Assembly: GCF_902859915.1 (NCBI RefSeq)
Contig: NZ_CADIKK010000001.1
Span: 248,001 to 312,000, forward strand
DNA length: 64,000 bases
Reading direction: 5' to 3'
Source of the DNA: Paraburkholderia ultramafica
GTDB taxonomy: Bacteria; Pseudomonadota; Gammaproteobacteria; Burkholderiales; Burkholderiaceae
Shown: one piece after another, positions 8,941 to 16,649 of the stretch
How positions within the stretch are numbered: the stretch's first letter is position 1
How the letters are laid out: the number at the start of each line of letters is the position of its first letter
Notes under the pieces: model-generated
What the model saw: the letters and a program-made list of their open reading frames with translations, nothing else
Told to the model about the DNA's origin: nothing
Database searches by the model: none
Translations under genes and position numbers: made by a program

Positions 8941-9783
8941 TCAGCGTTCCTTTGCATGCGCTGCGAGCAGTTGCTGATGGCGTGCTTCGGTTGCATCATC
9001 GGCGGGGAACATGCATTCCAGACGTAGCTCCTGCGCGGCAACAGTTTGCGGTGTGCCAACGCTCGTCACCATCGAAAAATAACGAAGCACTACGCCCTCG
9101 CTGACGAAGCCGAGCGGAATGACCGGCATCGTGGGCGTGGCGGAAGGCGCATGATGCGCCTTCCAGTCGCGCGGCACGTCGGGATAGGCAAGCAGTTCGT
9201 CGAGCAGACGCCTTGTGTTGTCGTCGATCACGTGCCCGACCGATTCACGGTACACCCGTTGCAGCAAGCTTCGCGAGACGTTGTCCCAATCCGCCACGAA
9301 CGGACGCATACCCTGCGGATCGAACATCAGATGCAGCATGTTGCGCGGTCCTTCGCGCGCAGCCATGTCAATGAAGCAGTTGAAAAAACGCGGCGCTGCT
9401 TGATTGGTCATCAGCACGTTCCAATGCCGGTCCATCACGATCGCCGGAAACGGTTCGTGCTGGCGAATGATCCGCTCAAGCGCGCGGGTGACGCTATGCA
9501 TCTCCTGTGCGTTCCACGGCGCTTCCGAATACACGGGTGCGTATCCAGCGGCGAGCAGCAGTACATTGCGCTCGCGCAGCGGAACGTCGAGCGTGTGAGC
9601 GAGGCTCAGCAGTGTGTCCCGGCCGGGCACGCTGCGGCCGCTTTCGATAAAGCTGATCTGGCGCTGCGAGACACCCGCCTCAAGCGACAGATCGAGCTGA
9701 CTCACGCCGCGCACGTCGCGCCAATAGCGCAACAAACGACCAAGTTCACCCGGCGGCGCTTTCTGACCACTGCTGACGTTCAT
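8941..9783 (-). CDS. XRE-family regulator with MmyB-like ligand-binding domain
   Basis: A 280-residue protein. Residues ~12-65 are a helix-turn-helix of the XRE type (LLRYWRDVRGVSQLDLSLEAGVSQRQISFIESGRS is the region; the recognition helix is SQRQISFIESG). The remainder, from EAPWNAQEMHSVTRALERI onward, matches the MmyB-like C-terminal domain, a PAS-like fold that binds fatty-acid-like ligands in structurally studied members. It lies 37 bases upstream of, and on the same strand as, the CMD-family gene at 9821-10378, transcribed after it. It may regulate that gene. Confidence 0.85.
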   Translation of the reverse strand: MNVSSGQKAPPGELGRLLRYWRDVRGVSQLDLSLEAGVSQRQISFIESGRSVPGRDTLLSLAHTLDVPLRERNVLLLAAGYAPVYSEAPWNAQEMHSVTRALERIIRQHEPFPAIVMDRHWNVLMTNQAAPRFFNCFIDMAAREGPRNMLHLMFDPQGMRPFVADWDNVSRSLLQRVYRESVGHVIDDNTRRLLDELLAYPDVPRDWKAHHAPSATPTMPVIPLGFVSEGVVLRYFSMVTSVGTPQTVAAQELRLECMFPADDATEARHQQLLAAHAKER

Positions 9784-9820
9784 GGGATTTCCCTGATCAA
9801 CGCGGATGACTATAACGGAC

Positions 9821-10378
9821 TCACGCCATCGGCGCGTGCCAGACGAACTCCTCGAACTGTGCCTCGAGCGCCGGCCGGGTCACACTACCGGTGTAGTTCG
9901 TGATAGTCGATGCGGCAACCACCGCAATCACCTCGAGTATCTGCCCGGAGCTGAACCCGGCTTCGAGGAAACGTCGCTGGTCCGCTTCAGCAAGGCGGCC
10001 GCGCTTTTCGATCAGCGTGCGCGCGAGCGTTGACAGCGCGGCCAGTCCGGCGTCGTCCGGCAGGGCGCCGTGCCGGATCGCATCGACATCGGCGGGATGT
10101 ACGCCTTGCTTCAACGCGAGTGCGGTGTGAAACGCGACCGGCCACTCACTGGCGTTCGTGACCGCGTTGGTCAGCAGCACCGTCTGGATCTGCGGCTCCG
10201 TCAAACTGCTGGCGTGCACGCGCTCGAACAGGCCGATGAACCCGTTGATCAGTACCGGTGAGGCGGCCATCGTAGCCGCGACGTTCGGGATCAGACCGAA
10301 AGCCTGCTGCAGTTGCCGGAGCACGGGCTTCGATTGTGCGGGTGCGGATTCAATCGTATGAACGGGATAGCTGGACAT
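9821..10378 (-). CDS. Carboxymuconolactone decarboxylase (CMD/AhpD-like) family protein
   Basis: A 185-residue protein. ATG 10378 has the ribosome site AAGGAGATATC. The helical AhpD-like fold is recognisable from LQQAFGLIPNVAATMAASP and IQTVLLTNAVTNASEWPVAFH, followed by LTEKRG-type helices. The position that normally carries the catalytic CxxC motif reads EWPVAFH, so both redox cysteines are missing while the histidine is kept. Peroxidase activity of the AhpD type is therefore unlikely. It could be a non-redox CMD homologue. It is followed 37 bases later by the XRE regulator gene. Confidence 0.82.
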   Translation of the reverse strand: MSSYPVHTIESAPAQSKPVLRQLQQAFGLIPNVAATMAASPVLINGFIGLFERVHASSLTEPQIQTVLLTNAVTNASEWPVAFHTALALKQGVHPADVDAIRHGALPDDAGLAALSTLARTLIEKRGRLAEADQRRFLEAGFSSGQILEVIAVVAASTITNYTGSVTRPALEAQFEEFVWHAPMA

Positions 10379-11049
10379 GATATCTCCTTGACGGTGAGCG
10401 CCACCGGATTGGTGGCACGACAGCCAAAGAGTAGAGGCCGTAGCTCTGTACGCCAATTACACCGGATGTAATCGCCGCGCGACGAGATGCACAGTTGGCC
10501 AAACAGGGTATCGATCTGCATGCGCGTCGGGCAAGAAACGTCGACGCACGGGCAGGACGGCAACCGGTTGCAAGCGGCAAAGTTGGTCACAGGACGGGAC
10601 GTGAAGGATCAGCGTCATCCGTACTTCGCGGCCAGATCTTCCACGGACTCCGGAAGCCCGGCGCGCCACCCAACCTGCGCAGATCGGTTCACGCACAGCG
10701 ACTTACCGGTTCGGGCAAACGAAATAGCGTGAGATGCCGATGAAACGCCTGATAAGTCGTCCGATGTATCACCCGCTCATCGCGCTATTCATGTTCTATT
10801 TGACCGACCCGATGTACCACGTCGACTGCAGTGTCTCCGGCGCTCTGCTCGTTCTCGCAGCGAAATCGAGGTCCCGTGGCTTGAGCGTGTTCAGCAAGGG
10901 GGAGCAGTACGTCGATACGGCAAGCCAGGCGGATTCCTCGAACGAAAGATGGAAACAGGCGTACAGACAAGCAGGCACAGCGGACAAATGCTAGTGGTTG
11001 GCTTAAGACAGTATGGCTTCAGGTCGACGACTGGCGCCACACTGATCGA
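10379..11049. other. Intergenic stretch, no supported gene
   Basis: About 670 bases between the CMD gene promoter and the 3' end of the MHS transporter. Several short frames cross it, the longest starting MPMKRLISRPMYHPLIALF at 10734, but none has a ribosome site, family resemblance or G/C-biased third positions along its length. I see no terminator, repeat or RNA structure that I would defend. Confidence 0.4.
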
Positions 11050-12420
11050 TCACGCAGCCGGGTGAGCATGTCCGCTGTCGCCCGTCGCTCGCGGATCGTC
11101 GTATTCCCGCGAAATGTCCTTGTTCGTGTAATCGCCCAGTTGCGAAGCGGCGAACAGGCTGAGCACCGCGCACAAGAGGATGTAGCACGCGATTGCGAAG
11201 CCCGAATGGAAGTAAGCGAAAAGCGCGGTGGCTATCAGCGGTGCGGGACCGCCGGCAATGATGGAAGCCAACTGGTAGCCGAGCGATGCGCCGCTGTAAC
11301 GCAGCCGCCCTGTGAACGACTCAGCGATCAAGGCGGCTTGCGGACCATACATCATCGCATGCGGCACCAGCGAGAGCACAATGGCCGCGAAGATCCACAT
11401 TGGATTCCTGGTGTCGACCATTGCAAAATAGACGAAGCCGAATACGCCGACAGCAGCGGCACCGATCATGTACATGCGTCGCCGCCCGATCAGATCGGAC
11501 ACGTGACCAAAGAGCGGGATCGTGCCGAATTCCAGCACTGAAGCTACCAGCACCGCCGTTAGCAACAGGTCGCGCGTGACGCCCAGTGTCATGACGCCAT
11601 AGGTGAATACGAAGGCCGTGAAAATATAGAAAGGCGCCTGTTCTGCCATGCGCGCAAAGGCCGAGAGGAGGATGTCTTTCGGCTGGCGGCGCAATACCTC
11701 GAGCATTGGCGCCTTCTCGATCCTGTGCTCAGCCAGCAGCTTCGCGAAGATCGGCGTCTCGAGAATATTCAGGCGGATATAAAGGCCGATCGCGACCAGT
11801 ACGATACTGAGGAAGAAAGGTACCCGCCAGCCCCACGTGAGAAATGCGCCGCCGAAGAACTCGCTCATGGCCAGCACCGCCAGGTTCGCAAGAAACAGAC
11901 CCGCCGGCACCCCGAACTGCGGCCAGGACGCGACGAAGCCGCGATGCGCGTTGGTGCGTGCCCATTCCATCGACATCAGGACCGAGCCGCCCCACTCGCC
12001 TCCGACGCCCACACCCTGGATGAAGCGCAGCACCGTGAGCACGACGGCGCCCCAGATACCGATCGACGCATAGGTCGGGACAAAGGCCACGGCAAACGTG
12101 GCGAATCCCATCAGCAACAGCGTGACGATCAACGTGGCCTTGCGGCCGATACGGTCGCCGTAGTGGCCGAAAATGGCCGCGCCAACCGGCCGCGCTATAA
12201 AGCCGACGGCATAGATCAGGAAAGCCTGCAATGTGCCGACGAGCGGGTCCGATTCAGGAAAGTACAGCTTGGCAAAGACCAGACCGGTCACGGTGCTGTA
12301 CAGGAAGAAGTCATACCATTCGATCGTCGTACCAATCGTGCTGGCGATCACAGCGCGGCGCAACTGGCGCCGTGCGTCCGCATCTGAGAGGGGCGTTGCC
12401 CCTGATTGCGTGGCAGCCAT
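11050..12420 (-). CDS. MFS transporter, metabolite:H+ symporter (MHS) family
   Basis: A 456-residue inner-membrane protein with about 12 membrane segments. IGTTIEWYDFFLYSTVTGLVF, GHYGDRIGRKATL and RFIQGVGVGGEWGGSVL are signatures of the MHS branch (ShiA, ProP, KgtP, citrate carriers). The second half repeats GHVSDLIGRRRMY. Length is typical. The GGGGGAT ribosome site precedes ATG 12420. MHS members usually import organic acids, betaines or aromatic acids with protons; the substrate here cannot be assigned. Two palindromes upstream (12444-12478) suggest specific repression or activation. No catabolic genes adjoin it. Confidence 0.88.
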   Translation of the reverse strand: MAATQSGATPLSDADARRQLRRAVIASTIGTTIEWYDFFLYSTVTGLVFAKLYFPESDPLVGTLQAFLIYAVGFIARPVGAAIFGHYGDRIGRKATLIVTLLLMGFATFAVAFVPTYASIGIWGAVVLTVLRFIQGVGVGGEWGGSVLMSMEWARTNAHRGFVASWPQFGVPAGLFLANLAVLAMSEFFGGAFLTWGWRVPFFLSIVLVAIGLYIRLNILETPIFAKLLAEHRIEKAPMLEVLRRQPKDILLSAFARMAEQAPFYIFTAFVFTYGVMTLGVTRDLLLTAVLVASVLEFGTIPLFGHVSDLIGRRRMYMIGAAAVGVFGFVYFAMVDTRNPMWIFAAIVLSLVPHAMMYGPQAALIAESFTGRLRYSGASLGYQLASIIAGGPAPLIATALFAYFHSGFAIACYILLCAVLSLFAASQLGDYTNKDISREYDDPRATGDSGHAHPAA

Positions 12421-12443
12421 TTGGCATCCCCCATAAAAAAGGG

Positions 12444-12478
12444 CGATATTCTATATCGACAGTTAGCCTATCTATAGG
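12444..12478. promoter_or_regulatory. Two adjacent palindromes upstream of the MHS transporter
   Basis: CGATAT-TCT-ATATCG occupies 12444-12458 and CCTAT-CT-ATAGG occupies 12467-12478. Both are perfect in their arms and lie 24-58 bases upstream of the transporter start in AT-rich DNA. They are good candidates for regulator binding sites or for core promoter overlap. No adjacent regulator gene is an obvious partner. Confidence 0.45.
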
Positions 12479-12575
12479 TTCCGTCAATGCCACGACGCGC
12501 AACCGGCAAGAGCGCCTTTTGATTGCCCGCAGCGTCACGCGCCAGACGCATTGGATATCCGGGCGTTTGCGGACC

Positions 12576-13028
12576 TCAGCTTTCTTGTGGCGCTTTTTTC
12601 ATCGCCGCCGGATCGCGCACGATCGTGACGGCGCACGGTGCATAGGCGAGAACCTGGCGGGCGACTGAGCCGATCAGCCAGCGATCGAACAGTGTGTGAC
12701 CGCGATGCCCGACGATAAGATGATCGATATCATGCTGCTCCGCGTAGAGCACGATCTCCTTCGCGGGCTGCCCTATCACGAGATCGAAGTCGGGACGCTC
12801 ACCAGAAGAGGCGAGCTTCGCCTTGATGTCGTCGAGAATCTCGTTGGCATGGCGCAACTCAAAATCGATCAGCTCCTTTCTTTCCAGTTCTATCGCACCC
12901 CAGTCCGGCGCGCGCGCCACGACGAGCACATGCAGGCGCGCGTCAAAACGCTTCGCAAGATCGACCGCGAAAGTGACGGCATGTCGCGCGGACGGCGACC
13001 CGTCATAACCTACCAGCACGTTCTGCAT
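12576..13028 (-). CDS. Universal stress protein (UspA family)
   Basis: A 150-residue cytoplasmic protein starting MQNVLVGYDGSPSARHAVTFA, the Usp N-terminal strand with the nucleotide-binding Asp. The ATP-binding motif of the G-x2-G-x9-G-S type is present as GHRGHTLFDRWLIGSVARQVL near residues 111-131, so it probably belongs to the ATP-binding Usp class. ATG 13028 has a CAGGAGCTG ribosome site. Usp proteins support survival in stasis and oxygen limitation. It is monocistronic, about 155 bases from the MHS transporter promoter. Confidence 0.9.
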   Translation of the reverse strand: MQNVLVGYDGSPSARHAVTFAVDLAKRFDARLHVLVVARAPDWGAIELERKELIDFELRHANEILDDIKAKLASSGERPDFDLVIGQPAKEIVLYAEQHDIDHLIVGHRGHTLFDRWLIGSVARQVLAYAPCAVTIVRDPAAMKKAPQES

Positions 13029-13180
13029 GATCAGCTCCTGGCCGGTTCGAACCGGCACATGCTTTGATTGAACCGCGACCGTTCCTCGACTTCGCGGTGT
13101 CGGCGGGCAAGCATGCGTGATCGACTTGCGGATGCGCCGCGTGGATCAAGGCGGACGACGTCGACACCGGCGGCGTTGAA

Positions 13181-13366
13181 TCAGTTATCGTCGCTTCGGG
13201 GTGGCAGATGCTCGTGAGGAACAGGCTCTGCGGCGTCGGCGTTAGGAAGGTCGTCGGTCGCCGGTTTTGCCGGTTTCTGTGGGCCGGTCTTGCGGGTCGT
13301 GGCGGACGGGGGTTGCGCGGGGTCGAGAGGCTTGTCGGTCGGCTCAGCGGACGGATCGGGGGGCAT
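13181..13366 (-). CDS. Small proline-rich hypothetical protein
   Basis: A 61-residue frame (MPPDPSAEPTDKPLDPAQPP, ending EHLPPRSDDN) with a good ribosome site (CAGGAGCAAACC) before ATG 13366. It is hydrophilic, acidic and proline-rich with no predicted secondary structure. Similar short disordered proteins are common next to stress genes in Burkholderia, but no function is known. The codon pattern is compatible with coding but length alone is weak evidence. Confidence 0.45.
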   Translation of the reverse strand: MPPDPSAEPTDKPLDPAQPPSATTRKTGPQKPAKPATDDLPNADAAEPVPHEHLPPRSDDN

Positions 13367-13450
13367 GGTTTGCTCCTGCGCTGATAGATGCAGTTTCTAT
13401 CATGATACGCTATATCCGGCCCCCCTCTCACCACCGCTACCTCACCCATC

Positions 13451-13885
13451 ATGCCGACACCCAACGCCGTCACCGCCATCCCCGCCGCCGACAGCGCCTC
13501 CGCGCTCGCCCACTTCGAAGCGTCGCTGCGATTCGAAACCGATTGCTCCGACGTCAACGCCGCGCTCGCCAGCGGCTCGCCCGGCTTCGTGCTGCTCGAC
13601 GTGCGCAGCCCGGCACTGTTCGCGCAAGGCCACGTACCGGGCGCGCTCAACCTGCCGCACGGCAAGATCGTCGCGTCGAAGCTCGCCGATTATCCGCCGG
13701 ACACACTCTTCGTCACCTACTGCGCGGGCCCGCACTGCAACGGCGCGGCACGCGGCGCGCTGCGTCTCGCCCAACTGGGGCGCCCCGTCAAGCTGATGGC
13801 CGGCGGCATCACGGGCTGGCTCGACGAAGGGCTCGCGCTGGCCCGGCCGGCGGCCGTGCACGCAACGGTCGACATCGACGAATAG
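13451..13885 (+). CDS. Rhodanese-like sulfurtransferase
   Basis: A 144-residue single-domain rhodanese. GFVLLDVRSPALFAQGHVPGALNLPH is the CH2A region. The active-site loop begins at Cys91 in the sequence YCAGPHCNGAARGA, and MAGGITGWLDEGLAL is the C-terminal signature. The loop CAGPHCNG differs from the CRxGxR type of thiosulfate sulfurtransferases, so the physiological donor and acceptor are uncertain. It is cytoplasmic and stands alone on the plus strand. Confidence 0.87.
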   Translation: MPTPNAVTAIPAADSASALAHFEASLRFETDCSDVNAALASGSPGFVLLDVRSPALFAQGHVPGALNLPHGKIVASKLADYPPDTLFVTYCAGPHCNGAARGALRLAQLGRPVKLMAGGITGWLDEGLALARPAAVHATVDIDE

Positions 13886-13995
13886 CCGAGTGCGACGGGA
13901 ATCAATTAAATAAATACCGCGACTGTCGATAACATGCTCAGCCGCGACGCATGCCGCCACACTGCGAGGCACGCTCTGACGCGCCGCAAGGCCGC

Positions 13996-14466
13996 CTAGC
14001 CGGCCTTGCGTTCCTTCGGTTCCTTCGGTTCCTTGCGCTCGTCGCGCACGGACTCGTCCACCGCGACCAGAAGCGGCGGCGTGGCCTGCACGGCCTGCGC
14101 CGCTTCACGCTTGGTGAGCTTGCCGTCGACCGACGCGCCGCAGTCCATCCTCAGTTGCTGGTAGTGGATGTTGCCGGTCACATGCGCGTTGCCCTGCAAC
14201 TCGACGAAGTGATCGGCAATCAGATCGCCGACGATCCTGCCGTTGACCACCACGTCGTAGCCATGCACGTTGCCCTCGATCGAACCGCGGTCGCTCAACA
14301 CCAGCAGCGTCTGGCTGCCCGGCGCACCGCTGACATTGCCCTTCACGTGGCCGTCCATGCGCAAGCCCTCGCTGAACTGAAGGTCGCCCGTGATCCGCAC
14401 GTCGTGGGCGATCAGGGTGGCGAGCTTGGTCTGTTCGATGCCCGCGGTTTTTTTCTTGCTGAACAT
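13996..14466 (-). CDS. Bactofilin (polymer-forming cytoskeletal protein)
   Basis: A 156-residue protein with the bactofilin/DUF583 beta-helix core at roughly residues 15-125: LIAHDVRITGDLQFSEGLRMDG, HVKGNVSG, GSIEGNVHGYDVVVNGRIVGDL and ELQGNAHVTGNIHY. The N-terminus is short and basic (MFSKKKTAG). The tail is charged, with KEPKEPKERK encoded by a 9-base direct repeat. Bactofilins polymerise on the inner membrane and position cell-wall enzymes. Upstream on the same strand are a single-pass coiled-coil protein and an M23 peptidase, matching the known link between bactofilins and M23 peptidases in cell shape, as in Helicobacter CcmA/Csd. Confidence 0.9.
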   Translation of the reverse strand: MFSKKKTAGIEQTKLATLIAHDVRITGDLQFSEGLRMDGHVKGNVSGAPGSQTLLVLSDRGSIEGNVHGYDVVVNGRIVGDLIADHFVELQGNAHVTGNIHYQQLRMDCGASVDGKLTKREAAQAVQATPPLLVAVDESVRDERKEPKEPKERKAG

Positions 14467-14574
14467 AACGGTTTCCTGGAAATGAAAATGTTCGTCGCGT
14501 GATGCTGTCCGGGCGATGCGCCCGGCAGCGTTCGGCGTGGTTGCGCTGCGTGGTCGCCTCCGTGTCGCGCACGC

Positions 14575-14973
14575 TCATCGGCGCGGCGCCGCCGGTCGCG
14601 TCTTGCTCTGGCCGCGCAGAAACTGCAATTCGGCGGTGAGCCGGGCGACATCGGCGGCCGCGCTATTGGCCGTCTTCTGCACCGCGGCGCGCGCCGCCGA
14701 CTCCTCCGCCAGCGCGAGCCGCGCGCGGGCCAGTTCGGTCTGCTGCTTGCCTTCATCGACGGGTTCCGCGTTGCATTGGCTCTGCACCATCCCGGCCCGC
14801 TGCGCGTGCCAGACGATCAGCGCGGCCGCGCCAAGCACGGCGCTGAGCACGCACGCCACCGCCCACACGGCCACGCGCAAAGCCAGCGGCCGCGCGGGTT
14901 GAAGCGTGTAGACGCGCTGGCTCAAAGCGGCCGCGACCCGGGCGACACGTCGGCCAACCCATCGCTCAACCAT
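14575..14973 (-). CDS. Single-pass membrane protein with coiled coil
   Basis: A 132-residue protein. Residues ~1-30 are basic and cytoplasmic. One membrane segment (VAVWAVACVLSAVLGAAALIVW) is followed by a predicted periplasmic coiled coil (ELARARLALAEESAARAAVQ, DVARLTAELQFLRGQ). It starts at ATG 14973, eight bases inside the end of the M23 peptidase gene, so the two are coupled. I do not recognise the family. Its topology and position suggest a bridge between the cytoplasmic bactofilin and the periplasmic peptidase, which is inference. Confidence 0.75.
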   Translation of the reverse strand: MVERWVGRRVARVAAALSQRVYTLQPARPLALRVAVWAVACVLSAVLGAAALIVWHAQRAGMVQSQCNAEPVDEGKQQTELARARLALAEESAARAAVQKTANSAAADVARLTAELQFLRGQSKTRPAAPRR

Positions 14974-15937
14974 GCGGCGTCGGCGCGAACAGCGCGAGGT
15001 ACGCGGCCGGATTGACCGGTTCGCCGTTGACCAGCACTTCGAAATGCAGATGCGGGCCGGTGGAGCGGCCGGTCGAGCCGACCTCGGCGATATATTGGCG
15101 CGGCAGCACCAGATCGCCGAGATGCGCGACGATCCGCGACGCGTGCCCGTAACGGGTCATGAGCCCGTTGCCGTGATCGATTTCGACCGCGTTGCCGTAG
15201 CCCGCTTTATCGCCGGCGAACACCACCCGGCCGCCCGCCGCCGCCAGAATCGGCGTGCCGGTTTTGGCAACCAGATCGACGCCCGGATGAAAGCTCAAAC
15301 GATGCGTGAACGGATCGGCGCGGTTGCCGAATGGCGAGCCGAAGCGCGCGCCGTCGGCGGGCATGCGGCCGGGAAAGGCGGCGTACGCGAGCGTGTGATC
15401 GGCGGTCTGCTGTTCGAGCGCCGACAGCGTGGCAGCAATGCAATCGAGTTGCTCGCGCGCGTGTTCGGCATCGGCCTGCCCACGCGCTGGCGGCACGAAC
15501 TCGCTGCAACGGCGTGGCGGCAACGCGGGGCCGCCTTCGCTATCGGTGGCGGACAGGTCGGACCCGGACGCCGGCGTCGGCGTAGCGGACGCAGCCGGCG
15601 CACGGGGCGCCGGCCGTGGCGTATTCAGGCGTGCTTCGAAATCGCGCAACGCGCCGACCTGCGCGGTCAGCCGCGCAATGCGCGGCTCGATCTGCGCGAC
15701 CGACGCGCTCAGTTTGCCGAGTTGATCGATTGCGTAATCGTGCTCGACGCGGTTCGCGGTCTGAGCGCCGGACGCGACATGCGTGGGCCAATACCGGCCG
15801 ATCGCGACACCCGCGGCAAGCGCCAGCACCGCCGCGCCGCAAGCCGTGCCCACCGCGATCGACAGCGCGGTGCGGCGTGTGACGAAGCGGACCGAACCGC
15901 TGGAAAGCTGACCGCCGGCGCGAAACACGAAAGCCAT
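14966..15937 (-). CDS. M23-family peptidoglycan endopeptidase, membrane-anchored
   Basis: A 323-residue protein starting at ATG 15937 with a GAGGAGC ribosome site. A membrane anchor lies at about residues 24-46. It is followed by a coiled-coil region (LSASVAQIEPRIARLTAQVGAL) and a Pro/Ala linker. The C-terminal peptidase domain carries the zinc ligands His217 and Asp221 (FHPGVDLV) and the GPHLHFE motif (His296, His298), with His265 in YGHASR. All catalytic residues are present, so it should be an active endopeptidase. First gene of the M23/coiled-coil/bactofilin cluster. Confidence 0.92.
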   Translation of the reverse strand: MAFVFRAGGQLSSGSVRFVTRRTALSIAVGTACGAAVLALAAGVAIGRYWPTHVASGAQTANRVEHDYAIDQLGKLSASVAQIEPRIARLTAQVGALRDFEARLNTPRPAPRAPAASATPTPASGSDLSATDSEGGPALPPRRCSEFVPPARGQADAEHAREQLDCIAATLSALEQQTADHTLAYAAFPGRMPADGARFGSPFGNRADPFTHRLSFHPGVDLVAKTGTPILAAAGGRVVFAGDKAGYGNAVEIDHGNGLMTRYGHASRIVAHLGDLVLPRQYIAEVGSTGRSTGPHLHFEVLVNGEPVNPAAYLALFAPTPHG

Positions 15938-16265
15938 CAGCGGCTCCTCATGTGCGATCCGCCCGCTGCACGAGAGCGTGCGCGCGCGGCGCGGCACGCG
16001 CGCGGGGACGCCGGCGCGTTGAACGTGCCCGGCATGCGACGCGTGGAGAAGCGGGACAGGAGATCGGCGAACAGGACTGACTGCATGCGGCGTCGGCCGG
16101 ATATAGACCGGCGGCGATAAGGGACCAAGGGCGTCGATTATCGCCTGGCTGCGCCAGGCTTCATCTCAAATACGGGGCAGTGGTTAGACCTGCCAGGCAC
16201 GCCCCGCGTGCCGTATCCGGATGCGCCGCCGTGCTCCGCTCCGTCCGCGCTGCACGACGTCCCGC
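15938..16265. other. Intergenic region upstream of the M23 gene
   Basis: About 330 bases. The frame of the M23 gene stays open upstream of its ATG, but the sequence lacks a second ribosome site and looks like GC-rich leader. No palindromes or terminators were found that I would defend. It likely contains the promoter of the cell-shape cluster. Confidence 0.35.
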
Positions 16266-16517
16266 TCAAGCCGATCGTTCGGCATCCTGTACGATTTCGT
16301 CGTGCCAATGCAGCGCTTTGAGCCGCTCGGCCAGCGCATCGCTGGCGCGCGTCATCGGCATGCGCAGTTCGTCGCGGATCAGCCCGTTCGGACGGTTCGA
16401 GCGGCGGTTCGCGCTGATGCGAACGCGCGACTCGTCCGCGCGCGCAACCGCAACGCTCGCGAAAGCGAGGCGTGCGAGGGTCGACGGACGGGGTCGGAAC
16501 GTTAGGCCGGAGTACAT
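16266..16517 (-). CDS. Possible small protein divergent from pyrB
   Basis: An 83-codon frame starting at ATG 16517 (MYSGLTFRPRPSTLARL) and ending HWHDEIVQDAERSA. Codon third positions are mostly G or C in the manner of neighbouring genes, and the C-terminal half (MTRASDALAERLKALHWHDE) looks like an amphipathic helix. There is no clear ribosome site, and the frame is open for hundreds of codons upstream as antisense to pyrB, so the coding call is weak. I recognise no family. Confidence 0.35.
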   Translation of the reverse strand: MYSGLTFRPRPSTLARLAFASVAVARADESRVRISANRRSNRPNGLIRDELRMPMTRASDALAERLKALHWHDEIVQDAERSA

Positions 16518-16649
16518 GAACCGCAGGGTAACCGGGTCCGGCGCCGGCTGGCAAAGCGCTTCGCGAAAAGCGCTTGACTTCTGCCGCAGGGAAACTAATA
16601 TACGCACCGCGTACATCAGCCGCCCACTCCCTTCCCGACAGGTGCCTTC

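Noticed and set aside
10734-10994. Plus-strand 86-codon frame with a hydrophobic start
   Set aside because: No ribosome site and no family resemblance; third-position bias is weak. Recorded as intergenic.
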